This document shows, in pieces, positions 34,147 through 42,931 of a stretch of DNA of 64,000 bases. The position numbers and the translations under genes are program-made. The first letter of the stretch is position 1. The number at the start of each line of letters is the position of its first letter. The notes beneath the pieces were generated by a model. It saw only the letters and a program-made list of their open reading frames with translations, had not been told where the DNA came from and did not search any database. Origin of the DNA: Natrinema gari JCM 14663 (GTDB lineage: Archaea; Halobacteriota; Halobacteria; Halobacteriales; Natrialbaceae); the NCBI RefSeq assembly GCF_000337175.1, contig NZ_AOIJ01000058.1, positions 1,745-65,744 of the forward strand, written 5' to 3'.

Positions 34147-35621
34147 GTGGGTGTCCTGCACAGAAGATTTTCTCACTCGATGTCGGCCAAGCAGATGCGA
34201 AACTCGTCGTCTCTTCCGATGGCACGAAGACGCTCATAGATGCAGATGAGTCGAAAGTGGTTGCTGAATTAGATCGGGTCTTTGAGGAAGAACTCTCGAT
34301 CGATAGCGATAAAGAAAAAACGATTGACCACTTTATCGCAACCCATCTTCATCAGGATCACATACTTGGCCTTTTCGACCTGAAGCAGTCCGGGTACAAA
34401 ATACATAGTGCTTCACAACCAAACTTAGCAAGATTTGAGGTGGGTGAAGAAAGGGGGCAGGTTGATCCGGATCTCTTTAGAAATTACATTGAAGCACTGT
34501 CTGAGCACGGCATTGCAGCAGACGATATTAACAACCTCAGCAGTGGGGATACTATCGAATCAGTCGCTGGCGAGATTCTATCACCACCAGCCAAATCAGG
34601 AACTGTTCCGTTTAAAAGCCCAAAGACAGAACGCGAGCGGAATTTAAAACCTGAAAAGGCAAACGAGAACGGCCTCGTCATTAAACTCGAGTCGGAGGCA
34701 GGAAAATCGACGCTTCTTATGGGCGATATGCAGGATAGTAGCGCCCACCACGGAGAAGACTGGCTCGTTAAACAGCATCGGGATGGCAACTTAGATCTAA
34801 ACGCAGATACACTGCATATCGGCCATCACGGTTCTGATAAAGCTACAAAAGATGGGTACGGCGACACAAACAAGGGGAGTTTCCTTAGCGCCGTTAATCC
34901 AGATCGGGTAGTTGTCTCCAGCGAGTTAGAGAGTGAATATTCACATCCCAGAGATGAGGTATTGGACCGGCTCGAAGAGCATGGAATAGATGTTTTCTGG
35001 ACGGGTGTCCACGGGACGATCAAACAGGAAGGTGACAAAGAAGCGGAAATAGAACAGATCCCTGAAATTGATGCCGCAACCCCTGCCGATATTTTGGCAC
35101 TGAAGTACTACGCGAAAGCCAATGACGTGACTCAAGAGGAGATCGCTGCTCTTGAAGAAGGCTCACTCTCTGCTGAGGAGCTTCCGCGAGACACGCCAGA
35201 ACTCGCGTTCAAATCCGATTATCTCGAGACTGCATCCAAAGCGTCTGAGACGATTCGACGCTACCCCAAAGATGCCGAGAGACTCACCCTCAATCGCTTC
35301 CCCAAAGCGATGAGCACCGAATACGTAAGCGTCGACGAACACGGAGCCGAATCAACTGTCGCAGACGGCAATGCGGATGATCTGTCGCCGGAGGCTCAAC
35401 AAGTGAGTCAACCAGTCGAAGCAGCCACTGAGGCGTCTCTAGCGGACATTCGAGAGCAGCGCCAGAAAGCGCTCCAGCGACTCACTGATACGTCCCCACA
35501 GTCGATGTCCCGGTCTTCACAAACGACATCTACAACATCGGACCAGTCTATTTCACACAGCCACACCGAAACGACGCAATCCGATCAAGCAGACGAATCT
35601 GATAAGCGACGTCGAAAATAA
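34143..35621 (+). CDS. ComEC/Rec2-like metallo-beta-lactamase protein
   Basis: A 492-residue soluble protein. The metal motif ATHLHQDHILG is at about residues 65-75, and GDMQDSSAHH plus LHIGHHGSDKAT with YSHPRDEV follow in the order of ComEC C-terminal nuclease-like domains. No membrane segments are present. Residues about 310-400 form an acidic helical module. The last 80 are a Ser/Thr/Gln-rich disordered tail ending in KRRRK. Stand-alone ComEC-like hydrolases occur in bacterial conflict-system cassettes with small partners. A defence or nuclease role is therefore inferred, not shown. Codon use is A/T-shifted relative to the flanks. Confidence 0.8.
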   Translation: MSGCPAQKIFSLDVGQADAKLVVSSDGTKTLIDADESKVVAELDRVFEEELSIDSDKEKTIDHFIATHLHQDHILGLFDLKQSGYKIHSASQPNLARFEVGEERGQVDPDLFRNYIEALSEHGIAADDINNLSSGDTIESVAGEILSPPAKSGTVPFKSPKTERERNLKPEKANENGLVIKLESEAGKSTLLMGDMQDSSAHHGEDWLVKQHRDGNLDLNADTLHIGHHGSDKATKDGYGDTNKGSFLSAVNPDRVVVSSELESEYSHPRDEVLDRLEEHGIDVFWTGVHGTIKQEGDKEAEIEQIPEIDAATPADILALKYYAKANDVTQEEIAALEEGSLSAEELPRDTPELAFKSDYLETASKASETIRRYPKDAERLTLNRFPKAMSTEYVSVDEHGAESTVADGNADDLSPEAQQVSQPVEAATEASLADIREQRQKALQRLTDTSPQSMSRSSQTTSTTSDQSISHSHTETTQSDQADESDKRRRK

Positions 35622-35631
35622 ATCAAGTCCC

Positions 35632-36414
35632 TTACCCGATCCGTGATTGAGCCAGCCGGTACGTCTGCTCAGAGATATCGAGTCTGTGTGAGTGTTTGTT
35701 ATGCAGATATTCGAGTAGCTGGCGTGCTTCCGGATCGTGATCGAACGCCTCTGGGTCGTGGAGCGCAGCTGTAAGCATGATTTCGTAGAACCGTTCACCG
35801 ACGCCGTCGTCATTCTGAAGAATGATCGCATCCAGTTTGTCCGTCCGGAATTGCACGTAGGGGTCAGCGAATCGGTCCGCTGGATATTCACATGGAATTG
35901 CCGTGATGGCCGTCGCCGCGGCGATCCCAACGTGGGCATCGGTTGTCTCCACCACTACTCGTTTGAGTACGTCAGCTATCGCCAGCGTTGAGGATTCGTC
36001 AAGCCCTTCTGCGTGAGCGAGCGCACGACAGCCATACACTTTCGCGAGTCGATCACCGTCGACGATTCTGGTGAGCAACAGATCCAGGTCATATTCCACG
36101 ATATCAGGCTTTGTCTCAGCAAAGACAGCGATCACCCGCATTGCATAGCCAGCAACGGTCCTACCGGACTCTACTCGTCGCGTGTCAGCCAGTAATGCTA
36201 CAAGTTCTGTGCTGTAGCGCTCAACTTGTTCAGGTCTTTTCGACGCAACCTCAGCGAAGAGTCCTAACGCCGAGACAGCTTCGGCTATGCTCCCATTCTC
36301 AATGTTCGTCCACCAGTCTTCGATTTCAGAGTGGTCTCTTCTTTGAGCCCCTGTCCAGCTTTGAAGCTGTGGACTTCGATTGTTCTTGTTCTCTCCTCCC
36401 GTACTATCGGTCAT
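35632..36414 (-). CDS. HEAT/ARM-repeat-like protein
   Basis: A 260-residue all-helical protein with repeating helix pairs: AVSALGLFAEVASKRPEQVERYS, AGYAMRVIAVFAETKPDIVEYD, YGCRALAHAEGLDESST, AAATAITAIP. These have the spacing of HEAT or ARM repeats, which form protein-binding superhelices. The N-terminal 25 residues are polar and probably disordered. It converges on the metallo-beta-lactamase gene with ten bases between the stop codons. HEAT-repeat proteins are common in haloarchaeal accessory regions; partner unknown. Confidence 0.72.
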   Translation of the reverse strand: MTDSTGGENKNNRSPQLQSWTGAQRRDHSEIEDWWTNIENGSIAEAVSALGLFAEVASKRPEQVERYSTELVALLADTRRVESGRTVAGYAMRVIAVFAETKPDIVEYDLDLLLTRIVDGDRLAKVYGCRALAHAEGLDESSTLAIADVLKRVVVETTDAHVGIAAATAITAIPCEYPADRFADPYVQFRTDKLDAIILQNDDGVGERFYEIMLTAALHDPEAFDHDPEARQLLEYLHNKHSHRLDISEQTYRLAQSRIG

Positions 36415-36506
36415 TAATACAGCAGATGGAACGAAAGTATGTAACTCTATTCAGAGTTCAAAGCGGGTGTCTAATGACGGCCGCAGTTCGCACAACGTCG
36501 GCGAAC

Positions 36507-36653
36507 TCACGCGCTTCCCGAAGCACCCCAGCATCCTCCGTCGACGAGTCGGACGAACTGCGTGATTCGCCCGAGGTCGTCGCTACTGATATCTTCGCTT
36601 TCCTCGAGCCGCTTTTGCAGCCGTTTGAGCTGACGGTCAGCATCGTGGGTCAT
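36507..36653 (-). pseudogene. Integrase-like N-terminal fragment
   Basis: A 48-codon frame beginning THDADRQLKRLQKRLEESED and continuing DDLGRITQFVRLVD resembles the N-terminal helices of haloarchaeal phage-type integrases. It then runs into unlike sequence (GGCWGASGSA) and a stop. In the neighbouring frame, coding-like helical sequence (EDAGVLREAREFADVVR) follows, so a frameshift is likely. It is placed beside the att remnant exactly where an element integrase is expected. The family call is tentative because only about 35 residues are informative. Confidence 0.45.
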
Positions 36654-36707
36654 CGTCTATTCAGAGGGTTATCGCATGAGCATGGAAACCACTCATGGAG
36701 ATCCTGC

Positions 36708-36815
36708 GGCGGCATTCTTCACCGATTCGTTACGGAGTGACCGTACAGCGGCTGATTTCAGTAGTGTTGATACCTCGAGCTTCGGAGAGATTTGACCCGG
36801 CTCACGAACGTCCCC
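36708..36815 (+). repeat. Repeat copy B (related to 14589-14696)
   Basis: A gapless alignment with 14589-14691 over 103 bases gives about 80% identity by eye. It includes identical starts (GGCGGCAT) and identical 12- and 15-base blocks such as CGGAGAGATTTGA and CGGCTCACGAACG. Copy A lies immediately after tRNA-Phe, inside the left end of the 18.6-kb element. Confidence 0.7.
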
Positions 36816-36920
36816 GTTGGGGGTTCGTTATTCACGAAAACACTGTGGACGAAGCCGCAGCACCGATTACCCGCGTGCCGATCCAGAATATTAACTGTAC
36901 GTGGTGCGTTCCGCTCCATA

Positions 36921-37598
36921 ATGACGGTTACTACTGAATTACGGCTCCGTTCGTCCTCGCTGCCGCTTGTGGAGCTCACTGCGTCACTGCAGCCCGACGA
37001 GATCGAGTGCGTACACGCGCTCTGTCTTCAGTCGGACGTTCGGATGTTTACCGTCCGGATCGATTCGACGGACGATGTCTCCGACGACGAACTCGCGGCG
37101 CTCGAGGAAGTCGTGGAGGTGACGGCGCTCGGACGCACGAACGGGAAACGGATCTACCAACTCACCGTCGAACTCGCGGACGCCATCTCGGACGCGTTCG
37201 ACCCCGACCGGTTCGACGGGGCACAACTGGAGCCGACGACCATCACGCCGGAGGGCTGGTACGAGAAGAAGGTGTTCAGAGACTACGAGACGTTCGCCGA
37301 GTTCCGAACGAGTTGTGAGGAGCACGGTATCCCCATCGAACTCGTCTCGATCACGTCTGAGGCCGCACCGGCTGCTGACTCGTCACAGCACGGATTAACT
37401 GACCGCCAACACGAGGCGCTCACGCTCGCGATCGCTCGCGGCTACTACGACAGCCCACGCCGAACCTCGACGGAGGCGCTTGCCGAAGAGTTGGGCATTT
37501 CACAACCCGCGTTCTCGACCCTGCTCCGTCGCGCGGAGCGGCAGGTTCTCACATCCGCACTCGACGCACGGAGACACGTCGAGACGGTCTCCGGCTAA
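36921..37598 (+). CDS. Bat-type HTH transcriptional regulator (copy 1)
   Basis: A 225-residue regulator. An N-terminal alpha/beta sensor-like domain (TELRLRSSSLPLVELT ... VRIDSTDDVSDDEL) is followed by the C-terminal bacterio-opsin-activator HTH: GLTDRQHEALTLAIARGYYDSPRR and ALAEELGISQPAFSTLLRRAE (about residues 157-205). It is a clear paralogue of the gene at 38810-39493. It precedes an SDR gene on the same strand, whose expression it may control. The start is the ATG at 36921. Confidence 0.9.
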   Translation: MTVTTELRLRSSSLPLVELTASLQPDEIECVHALCLQSDVRMFTVRIDSTDDVSDDELAALEEVVEVTALGRTNGKRIYQLTVELADAISDAFDPDRFDGAQLEPTTITPEGWYEKKVFRDYETFAEFRTSCEEHGIPIELVSITSEAAPAADSSQHGLTDRQHEALTLAIARGYYDSPRRTSTEALAEELGISQPAFSTLLRRAERQVLTSALDARRHVETVSG

Positions 37599-37837
37599 CA
37601 TCGCCTGCGCGTGTGGCCCGATGCGGCTGCTGACGATGGAACCGACCTCGAGTCGCTGATACGGGACTCGTCGGCGTGTCGAGATCGAATCGTCGACGGA
37701 CTTCGGGAGTCGCCGTTCGATGTACCGTTCCGGACGCGAGTACGCGCCCGAGAGTCCCGGGTTGATCCACAGATCTACTTAAACACCCTTTTCATATAAC
37801 AGCAGTCCCAAACCGGTCGCGACCCTCGAGTTAGGTG

Positions 37838-38602
37838 ATGACAACAGCATTCGGTTCTGAACTGGACGGGCAGGTCGCGATCGTTACGGGAGCGTCTTCG
37901 GGCATCGGCGAGGCAACGGCTACCGCGCTGGCATCGCGCGGTGCGAACGTCGTCCTTGCCGCCCGACGCGAGGACGCACTCGAGGATGTCGCCGCTCGGA
38001 TCGAGGACGAAGACGGGGAAGCGCTCGTCGTGCCGACCGATATCACGGACGACGACGACATCGATGAACTGGTCGAGACGACGACCGACGAATACGGTCG
38101 GATCGATATCCTCGTGAACAACGCGGGCTACATGCCGCTCGCACACATCGCGGATGCGGATCGGGAAACCCTCACGACGACCATCGACGTCAATCTCGAC
38201 GGGCTACTCACGCTCACCCACGCCGTCGTTCCCACGATGCTCGAGCAAGAACGCGGACACGTCGTGAATCTCTCTTCGGTTGCCGGACGGTTTGCGATGG
38301 AGAACAGTTCGCATTATATGGCGGCGAAAGCCGGCGTGGCCGGCTTCGGCCGAGCGCTGCGGCGCGATGTCGCCGAGGAGGGAATCCGCGTTTCGACTAT
38401 CGAACCGGGGGCAGTCGATACGGAGCTTACCGAGGACATCCCCGACGACGAGGTCAAGTCGTACGTCGAGGACTACAACCAATCGATGCGACAGCTCGAG
38501 CCCGCTGATATCGCTCGGACGATCGCGTTCGTCGTGACACAGCCAGCCCACGTCGACATCAACGAAGTCCTGATCCGGCCGACGGATCAGGTACAACCGT
38601 AG
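37838..38602 (+). CDS. Short-chain dehydrogenase/reductase
   Basis: A 254-residue classical SDR. It has the cofactor motif TGASSGIG (about residues 18-25), NNAGYMPL, catalytic Ser in NLSSVAG, and YMAAKAG with the catalytic Tyr and Lys. Arg residues after the second strand (AARRED) favour NADP(H). YdfG-like serine or hydroxy-acid dehydrogenases are similar; the substrate is unknown. The start is the ATG at 37838; a GTG three bases upstream is possible. CTTAAAC about 56-62 bases upstream is TATA-like. Confidence 0.92.
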   Translation: MTTAFGSELDGQVAIVTGASSGIGEATATALASRGANVVLAARREDALEDVAARIEDEDGEALVVPTDITDDDDIDELVETTTDEYGRIDILVNNAGYMPLAHIADADRETLTTTIDVNLDGLLTLTHAVVPTMLEQERGHVVNLSSVAGRFAMENSSHYMAAKAGVAGFGRALRRDVAEEGIRVSTIEPGAVDTELTEDIPDDEVKSYVEDYNQSMRQLEPADIARTIAFVVTQPAHVDINEVLIRPTDQVQP

Positions 38603-38809
38603 CGCACATCCGAGGGCAGCAAATCCGGCCAGCATCGGTATCGGACAGCGCCAGTGATGGTCGGTGTATGGGACGACGGCCGCCCCGGAGGTGCGCATCG
38701 TCTTGGAGACACGATACTCCTGACCGGAGTCGTAACCAGTTGTAGAACCGACAATCATGACGGGTATTATTCCCTCGAAACGCCCGCAAACGGAAGCCAC
38801 CCCCATCCG

Positions 38810-39493
38810 ATGACGATCACAACCGAGTTCCGTCTCACATCCCCCTCGCTTCCGCTCCTCGATGTCGCCGAATCGGTCCGGAGTAGGGAACTACAGTGCG
38901 TTCACGGGCTCCAACCCCGAGACGGCGTCCAGTTGTTCCTCGTCCGGATCGACAGCACGGACGATGTCTCCGAAACGAAACTCACAACGCTCGAGAACGT
39001 GAGAGCGGCGACGCTGGTCGGACACACGAGCGACGAAGCGATTTACAAGATCACCGTCGAACTCGAGGAGCGACTCACACGCCTCTTCGACCCCGAACGG
39101 TTCGATATCGCGCCGGTCGAACCGCCCACGATTTCGCCGAACGGCTGGTACGAGCACAAACTATGCAAGAGCTACGCGGAGTTCAACGACTTTCGAGCCT
39201 GCTGTCAGGAACGTGATATCGAACTCGAACTCGTTTCGGTCAGCCCCGATCCGGCCGCGATCGAGAACCCCCCGCAGCACGGGGTAACGGAACGCCAACA
39301 CGAGGCGCTCACGCTTGCGCTCGCTCGTGGCTACTACGACAGTCCGCGTCGAACGTCGACCGAAGACCTCGCCCACGAACTCGGCATCTCGCAGCCGTCG
39401 ATGTCGAGTCTCCTTCGCCGCGGTGAACGGCAACTCCTCTCTTCGGTACTCGACTCTCGGACGGAGGGTCGGATTCGTTCCAGTAGGGAGTGA
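38810..39493 (+). CDS. Bat-type HTH transcriptional regulator (copy 2)
   Basis: A 227-residue paralogue of the regulator at 36921. Same layout: N-terminal domain (TEFRLTSPSLPLLDVAESV, LVRIDSTDDVSETKL), WYEHKLCKSYAEFNDFR in the linker, and C-terminal HTH (GVTERQHEALTLALARGYYDSPRR, LAHELGISQPSMSSLLRRGE). It is followed by an aldo-keto reductase gene, mirroring the regulator-oxidoreductase pairing of copy 1. A tandem duplication with divergence is inferred. Confidence 0.9.
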   Translation: MTITTEFRLTSPSLPLLDVAESVRSRELQCVHGLQPRDGVQLFLVRIDSTDDVSETKLTTLENVRAATLVGHTSDEAIYKITVELEERLTRLFDPERFDIAPVEPPTISPNGWYEHKLCKSYAEFNDFRACCQERDIELELVSVSPDPAAIENPPQHGVTERQHEALTLALARGYYDSPRRTSTEDLAHELGISQPSMSSLLRRGERQLLSSVLDSRTEGRIRSSRE

Positions 39494-39618
39494 CGGTACT
39501 CGAGACGAACTCGACTTGCCCGTACTCCGCTCGGTGGGGTACTTAAACATGCTTTCTGAACAGCATTGAATCCATGCGAGACGACCCCCAACTATGGGGT
39601 GGGTAGCACCACTCAACC

Positions 39619-40599
39619 ATGGACTACACAACTCTTGGATCGACCGGGATGGAGGTCAGTTCGCTCTGTCTCGGGTGCATGAGTTTCGGATCGAGCGAGT
39701 GGCAACCGTGGGTCCTCGACGAGGAGGAGTCACGGGAGATCATCGAACGAGCGATCGACCTCGGTATCAACTTCTTTGACACCGCGAACGTCTACTCGTC
39801 GGGCAGGTCCGAGGAAATCCTCGGGAACGTTCTCGCGGAGTACGACCGTGACGAGCAGGTCGTCGCGACGAAAGCCTTCTTGCCGCCCACGGAGGACCCG
39901 CATCCGAACGCGACGGGACTCTCCCGGAAAACGATCGAACAGGAATTAGCGAACTCGCTCGATCGACTCGGCATGGAGACGGTCGATCTCTACCAGATTC
40001 ACCGCTGGGACTACGAGACGCCCATCGAGGAGACGCTGCGGGCGCTCGACGACGCCGTTCGCCGCGGGCAGACCCGCTATATCGGTGCCTCCTCGATGTG
40101 GACGTATCAGTTCGCGGAGGCGCTCCACACCAGCGACCGGCTCGACCTCGAGCGGTTCGCGACGATGCAGAACCACTACAACCTCGTCTACCGCGAGGAG
40201 GAGCGCGAGATGCTCCCGTTCGCAGAACAGAAGGGGATCGGCGTGATGCCGTGGTCGCCGCTCGCGGGCGGCTACCTCACCCGTCCCCACGACGAACTCG
40301 ATGCGACGACGCGCGGCGAGACGGACAAGTACATCGATCAACTCCCGTATCGGGATGGCGGCGGTCCCGTGGTCAACGAGCGCGTGGCAGAACTCGCCGA
40401 CGACCATGGTGTCACGATGGCACAGATCGCGCTCGCGTGGCTCCTCCATAAGGAGTGGGTCACGACCCCGATCGTCGGGACGACCAGCGTCGAACACCTC
40501 GAGGACGCCGTCGAGGCGCTGGAGATCAAGCTGTCGGACTCGGACATCGAATACCTCGAGGAACCCTACGAGCCGTTGCCGGTCGCCGGACACGAGTAA
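39619..40599 (+). CDS. Aldo/keto reductase (copy 2)
   Basis: A 326-residue NADPH-dependent barrel enzyme, closely similar along its length to the copy at 6056-7027. Shared features include DYTTLGSTGMEVS, GINFFDTANVYS, LYQIHRWDYETPIEETLRAL and the tail EPYEPLPVAGHE. Differences concentrate in a loop after FATKAF-type sequence (LPPTEDPHPNATG). CTTAAAC 70-80 bases upstream resembles the TATA of the SDR gene. It sits just downstream of Bat-type regulator copy 2, its likely controller. Confidence 0.92.
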   Translation: MDYTTLGSTGMEVSSLCLGCMSFGSSEWQPWVLDEEESREIIERAIDLGINFFDTANVYSSGRSEEILGNVLAEYDRDEQVVATKAFLPPTEDPHPNATGLSRKTIEQELANSLDRLGMETVDLYQIHRWDYETPIEETLRALDDAVRRGQTRYIGASSMWTYQFAEALHTSDRLDLERFATMQNHYNLVYREEEREMLPFAEQKGIGVMPWSPLAGGYLTRPHDELDATTRGETDKYIDQLPYRDGGGPVVNERVAELADDHGVTMAQIALAWLLHKEWVTTPIVGTTSVEHLEDAVEALEIKLSDSDIEYLEEPYEPLPVAGHE

Positions 40600-40749
40600 C
40601 TGCGCGCCGTGCGGGCGATCCCACGATCGGCTCGAGGGGGGAGGACCCGATGCCGTCACGGGCGTCGTTCGACGGGCGCTCGGTTCGGTAACCGGCATTC
40701 TAGCCGGGGAAGCCAACCTCTCAAGGGGGATGAGGCTGTCAATCCGTTC

Positions 40750-41610
40750 GTGAGCAGTACCTCGATCATAAACGAGAGCGACACGTTCGAGATCGGCGGT
40801 TCGACCGTTCATCGGCTGGGGTTCGGCGCGATGCGGATCACCGGCGAGGACATCATCGGTGCACCGGAGGACGAGGAGTCCGCACGCGAGGTCGTCCGGC
40901 ACGCGGTCGACTGCGGTGTCGACCTGATCGATACGGCGGACTCGTACGGTCCCGCAGTGAGCGAGCGCCTCATCGGCGAGGCGATCGGCGATCCCGACGA
41001 CGTACTGATCGCGACCAAGGCCGGCCTGCTGCGCAACAGCGAGGGCGAGTGGCTCGCGCACGGGGATCCGGACTACATCCGCAATCAGGTCCTCACGTCC
41101 CTCGACCGGCTTCGGACGGACACGATCGATCTCTATCAGTTCCACCGGCCGGACGACGACACGCCCTTCGAGGACTCCGTCGCGACCTTCGCGGAGCTCA
41201 AAGACGAGGGCTTCGTCGACGCGGTCGGCGTCAGTAACGTCTCCGCGGAACTCCTCGATCGGGCCCGCGAGCAGGTCGAGATCGAAACCGTCCAGAACCG
41301 GTACAACCTGAACGACCGCGGCAGCCGGGACGTGCTCGAGATCTGTGACGAGGCGGGGATCGGCTTCATCCCGTGGGCCCCGATCGACGGCGACGATCTA
41401 GCCGAACACGGCGACCTCCTCGACGAGATCGCCGCCACTCACGACGCGACGCGACGGCAGGTCGCGCTGGCCTGGCTCCTCGAGCGGGCCGCTGTCATGC
41501 TCCCGATTCCGGGCACGTCCGATCCCGCCCACCTCGAATCCAATCTCGCGGCCTCGCAACTCTCGCTCGGCGACGACGAGGTCCGCCGACTGACCGCGGC
41601 CGCCGACTGA
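40750..41610 (+). CDS. Aldo/keto reductase, second family type
   Basis: A 286-residue aldo-keto reductase of a shorter subtype. It shows VHRLGFGAMRITG, GVDLIDTADSYGPAVSE, LYQFHRPDDDTPFEDSV, VGVSNVSAELL and LPIPGTSDPAHLESN. It is only distantly related to the two long copies. There is no in-frame ATG at a sensible position; GTG at 40750 gives an N-terminus of usual length. It follows the 39619 gene by 150 bases on the same strand, so joint regulation is plausible. Confidence 0.88.
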   Translation: MSSTSIINESDTFEIGGSTVHRLGFGAMRITGEDIIGAPEDEESAREVVRHAVDCGVDLIDTADSYGPAVSERLIGEAIGDPDDVLIATKAGLLRNSEGEWLAHGDPDYIRNQVLTSLDRLRTDTIDLYQFHRPDDDTPFEDSVATFAELKDEGFVDAVGVSNVSAELLDRAREQVEIETVQNRYNLNDRGSRDVLEICDEAGIGFIPWAPIDGDDLAEHGDLLDEIAATHDATRRQVALAWLLERAAVMLPIPGTSDPAHLESNLAASQLSLGDDEVRRLTAAAD

Positions 41611-41646
41611 AGTCGGACGGTCGCCGGGCGTCGCTCGAGCGACCCG

Positions 41647-41830
41647 TCATCCCTCGAGCCGACCGGCGATGCACCAGGAGAGCGCCGTGAGTAGTACGAC
41701 CCCAGATCGCGGCGACGACGGCCCCGACGACGTCGTAGACGAGATCGACGATCGTGTCGTTGAGACCGTGCTGGGCGAGGACCGCGTCGAGTCCGACCCG
41801 CTGTCCGCTTCGGTCGATCCCGAACTCCAT
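41647..41830 (-). pseudogene. Frameshifted membrane-protein fragment
   Basis: One frame encodes EFGIDRSGQRVGLDAVLAQ then NDTIVDLVYDVVGAVVAAIW, typical of haloarchaeal VanZ/DUF2238-like membrane proteins. The hydrophobic end (VVLLTALSWCIAGRLEG and stop) lies in the next frame, joined at about 41702. Upstream, LAVGVAGN is in yet another frame. At least two indels break the gene, and its 5' part is not recognisable. The remaining DNA of this 437-base gap holds nothing else that I can support. Confidence 0.55.
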
Positions 41831-42047
41831 GAGTTCCCGGCGACGCCGACCGCCAGACGAACACGAGGCCCGGCTGTACGTCGGCAGATACCGTCCGGTC
41901 GCGTTCGATGCACTCGCCGACGACGATCACCTTCACTTCTGCTCCGGCGGTTCCCGTCGAACGGACCGGATCCCCGCAGGAACCACGCTGGAACCGCTCG
42001 CTCGTTCCGTCCCGAAGAGTGATATTTCACCCGCCGAACATTGTCGT

Positions 42048-42896
42048 ATGGTCGCACACGACGACCTCGAGCACGGACGGGTCCGCGTCAACGGCGTCAA
42101 ACTGCACTACGTGACCGCCGGCGACGGGCCGCCGCTGGTCTTGCTCCACGGCTGGCCACAGACCTGGTACGAGTGGCGGGACGTGATCCCACAACTCGCC
42201 GACGAGTACACCGTCATCGCACCCGACCTTCGCGGACTGGGTGACTCCGAAACCCCCGTTTCGGGGTACGACAAGGACACCGTCGCGACCGACGTTCGAG
42301 CGCTCCTCGACCACCTCGGACACGGCGACGACGCGATCGCGCTCGTCGGCCACGACTGGGGAATGCCGACCGCGTACGCCTACGCCGCCCAGTACCGCGA
42401 CCACGTCCGTGCACTCTGCGTGCTCGAGGCGGGACTGCCGGGGATCAACGCGGACGAGAAACGCCACCTGTGGCACACGCGCTTTCACAGCGTCCGCGAT
42501 CTCCCCGAACGGCTGGTCGCCGGCCGAGAGCGACTCTATCTCGATTGGTTCTACAGTGAGGGGGCATACGATCCCGCGGCGATCGACGACGCCGCCCGCG
42601 AGGAGTACGTCCGCTGTTACTCCCGGGCCGGCGGGCTGCGGGGTGGCTTCGAGTACTACCGCGCCTTCGATACCGACGCCGAGCACAACCGGAATCACGC
42701 TGACGCTCCCCTCGAGATGCCCGTACTCGCCCTCGGCGGCGCGGCGTCCTTCCGGGACCGTCCGATCAGGGACATGAACGCGGTCGCGACCGACGTTGAG
42801 GGAGAGATCGTCGACCGCGCCGGTCACTGGATTCCCGAGGAACGGCCGGCGTACTTCGTCGAGCGGCTGACCGACTTTCTCGCGGACGCGGCGTGA
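42048..42896 (+). CDS. Alpha/beta hydrolase, epoxide-hydrolase type
   Basis: A 282-residue alpha/beta hydrolase. HGWPQTWYEW (oxyanion HGxP, about residues 35-44) and GHDWG (nucleophile Asp, about 104-108) are the pattern of epoxide hydrolases and haloalkane dehalogenases, not of serine esterases. The catalytic His is in GHWIPEERP near the C-terminus, and lid-domain Tyr residues fit epoxide ring opening. The substrate is unknown. The start is the ATG at 42048. It follows the reductase cluster, suggesting a detoxification setting. Confidence 0.88.
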   Translation: MVAHDDLEHGRVRVNGVKLHYVTAGDGPPLVLLHGWPQTWYEWRDVIPQLADEYTVIAPDLRGLGDSETPVSGYDKDTVATDVRALLDHLGHGDDAIALVGHDWGMPTAYAYAAQYRDHVRALCVLEAGLPGINADEKRHLWHTRFHSVRDLPERLVAGRERLYLDWFYSEGAYDPAAIDDAAREEYVRCYSRAGGLRGGFEYYRAFDTDAEHNRNHADAPLEMPVLALGGAASFRDRPIRDMNAVATDVEGEIVDRAGHWIPEERPAYFVERLTDFLADAA

Positions 42897-42931
42897 ACGG
42901 CCGGGACACGAGCCGGTTTCTCGCCTCGGGT

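Larger units (their letters stand above)
33163..36715. mobile_element. Decayed second integrative element (inferred)
   Basis: This interval continues from attR of the first element to a degenerate att-like octamer (GGCGGCAT at 36708-36715). It holds A/T-rich accessory genes and an integrase-like N-terminal fragment at its right end, the same gene position as in the first element. The 103 bases beginning at that octamer match the 103 bases beginning at the same octamer at the tRNA-Phe end. I infer an older insertion at the same tRNA whose integrase and att site have eroded. Confidence 0.55.
36415..36920. other. Junction region: integrase fragment, att remnant, repeat copy B
   Basis: Contains the integrase-like fragment (36507-36653), the octamer GGCGGCAT shared with the tRNA-Phe end (36708-36715) and a 103-base stretch similar to 14589-14691. 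TATA-like sequence before the next regulator gene is not distinct. No complete gene is seen. Confidence 0.6.
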
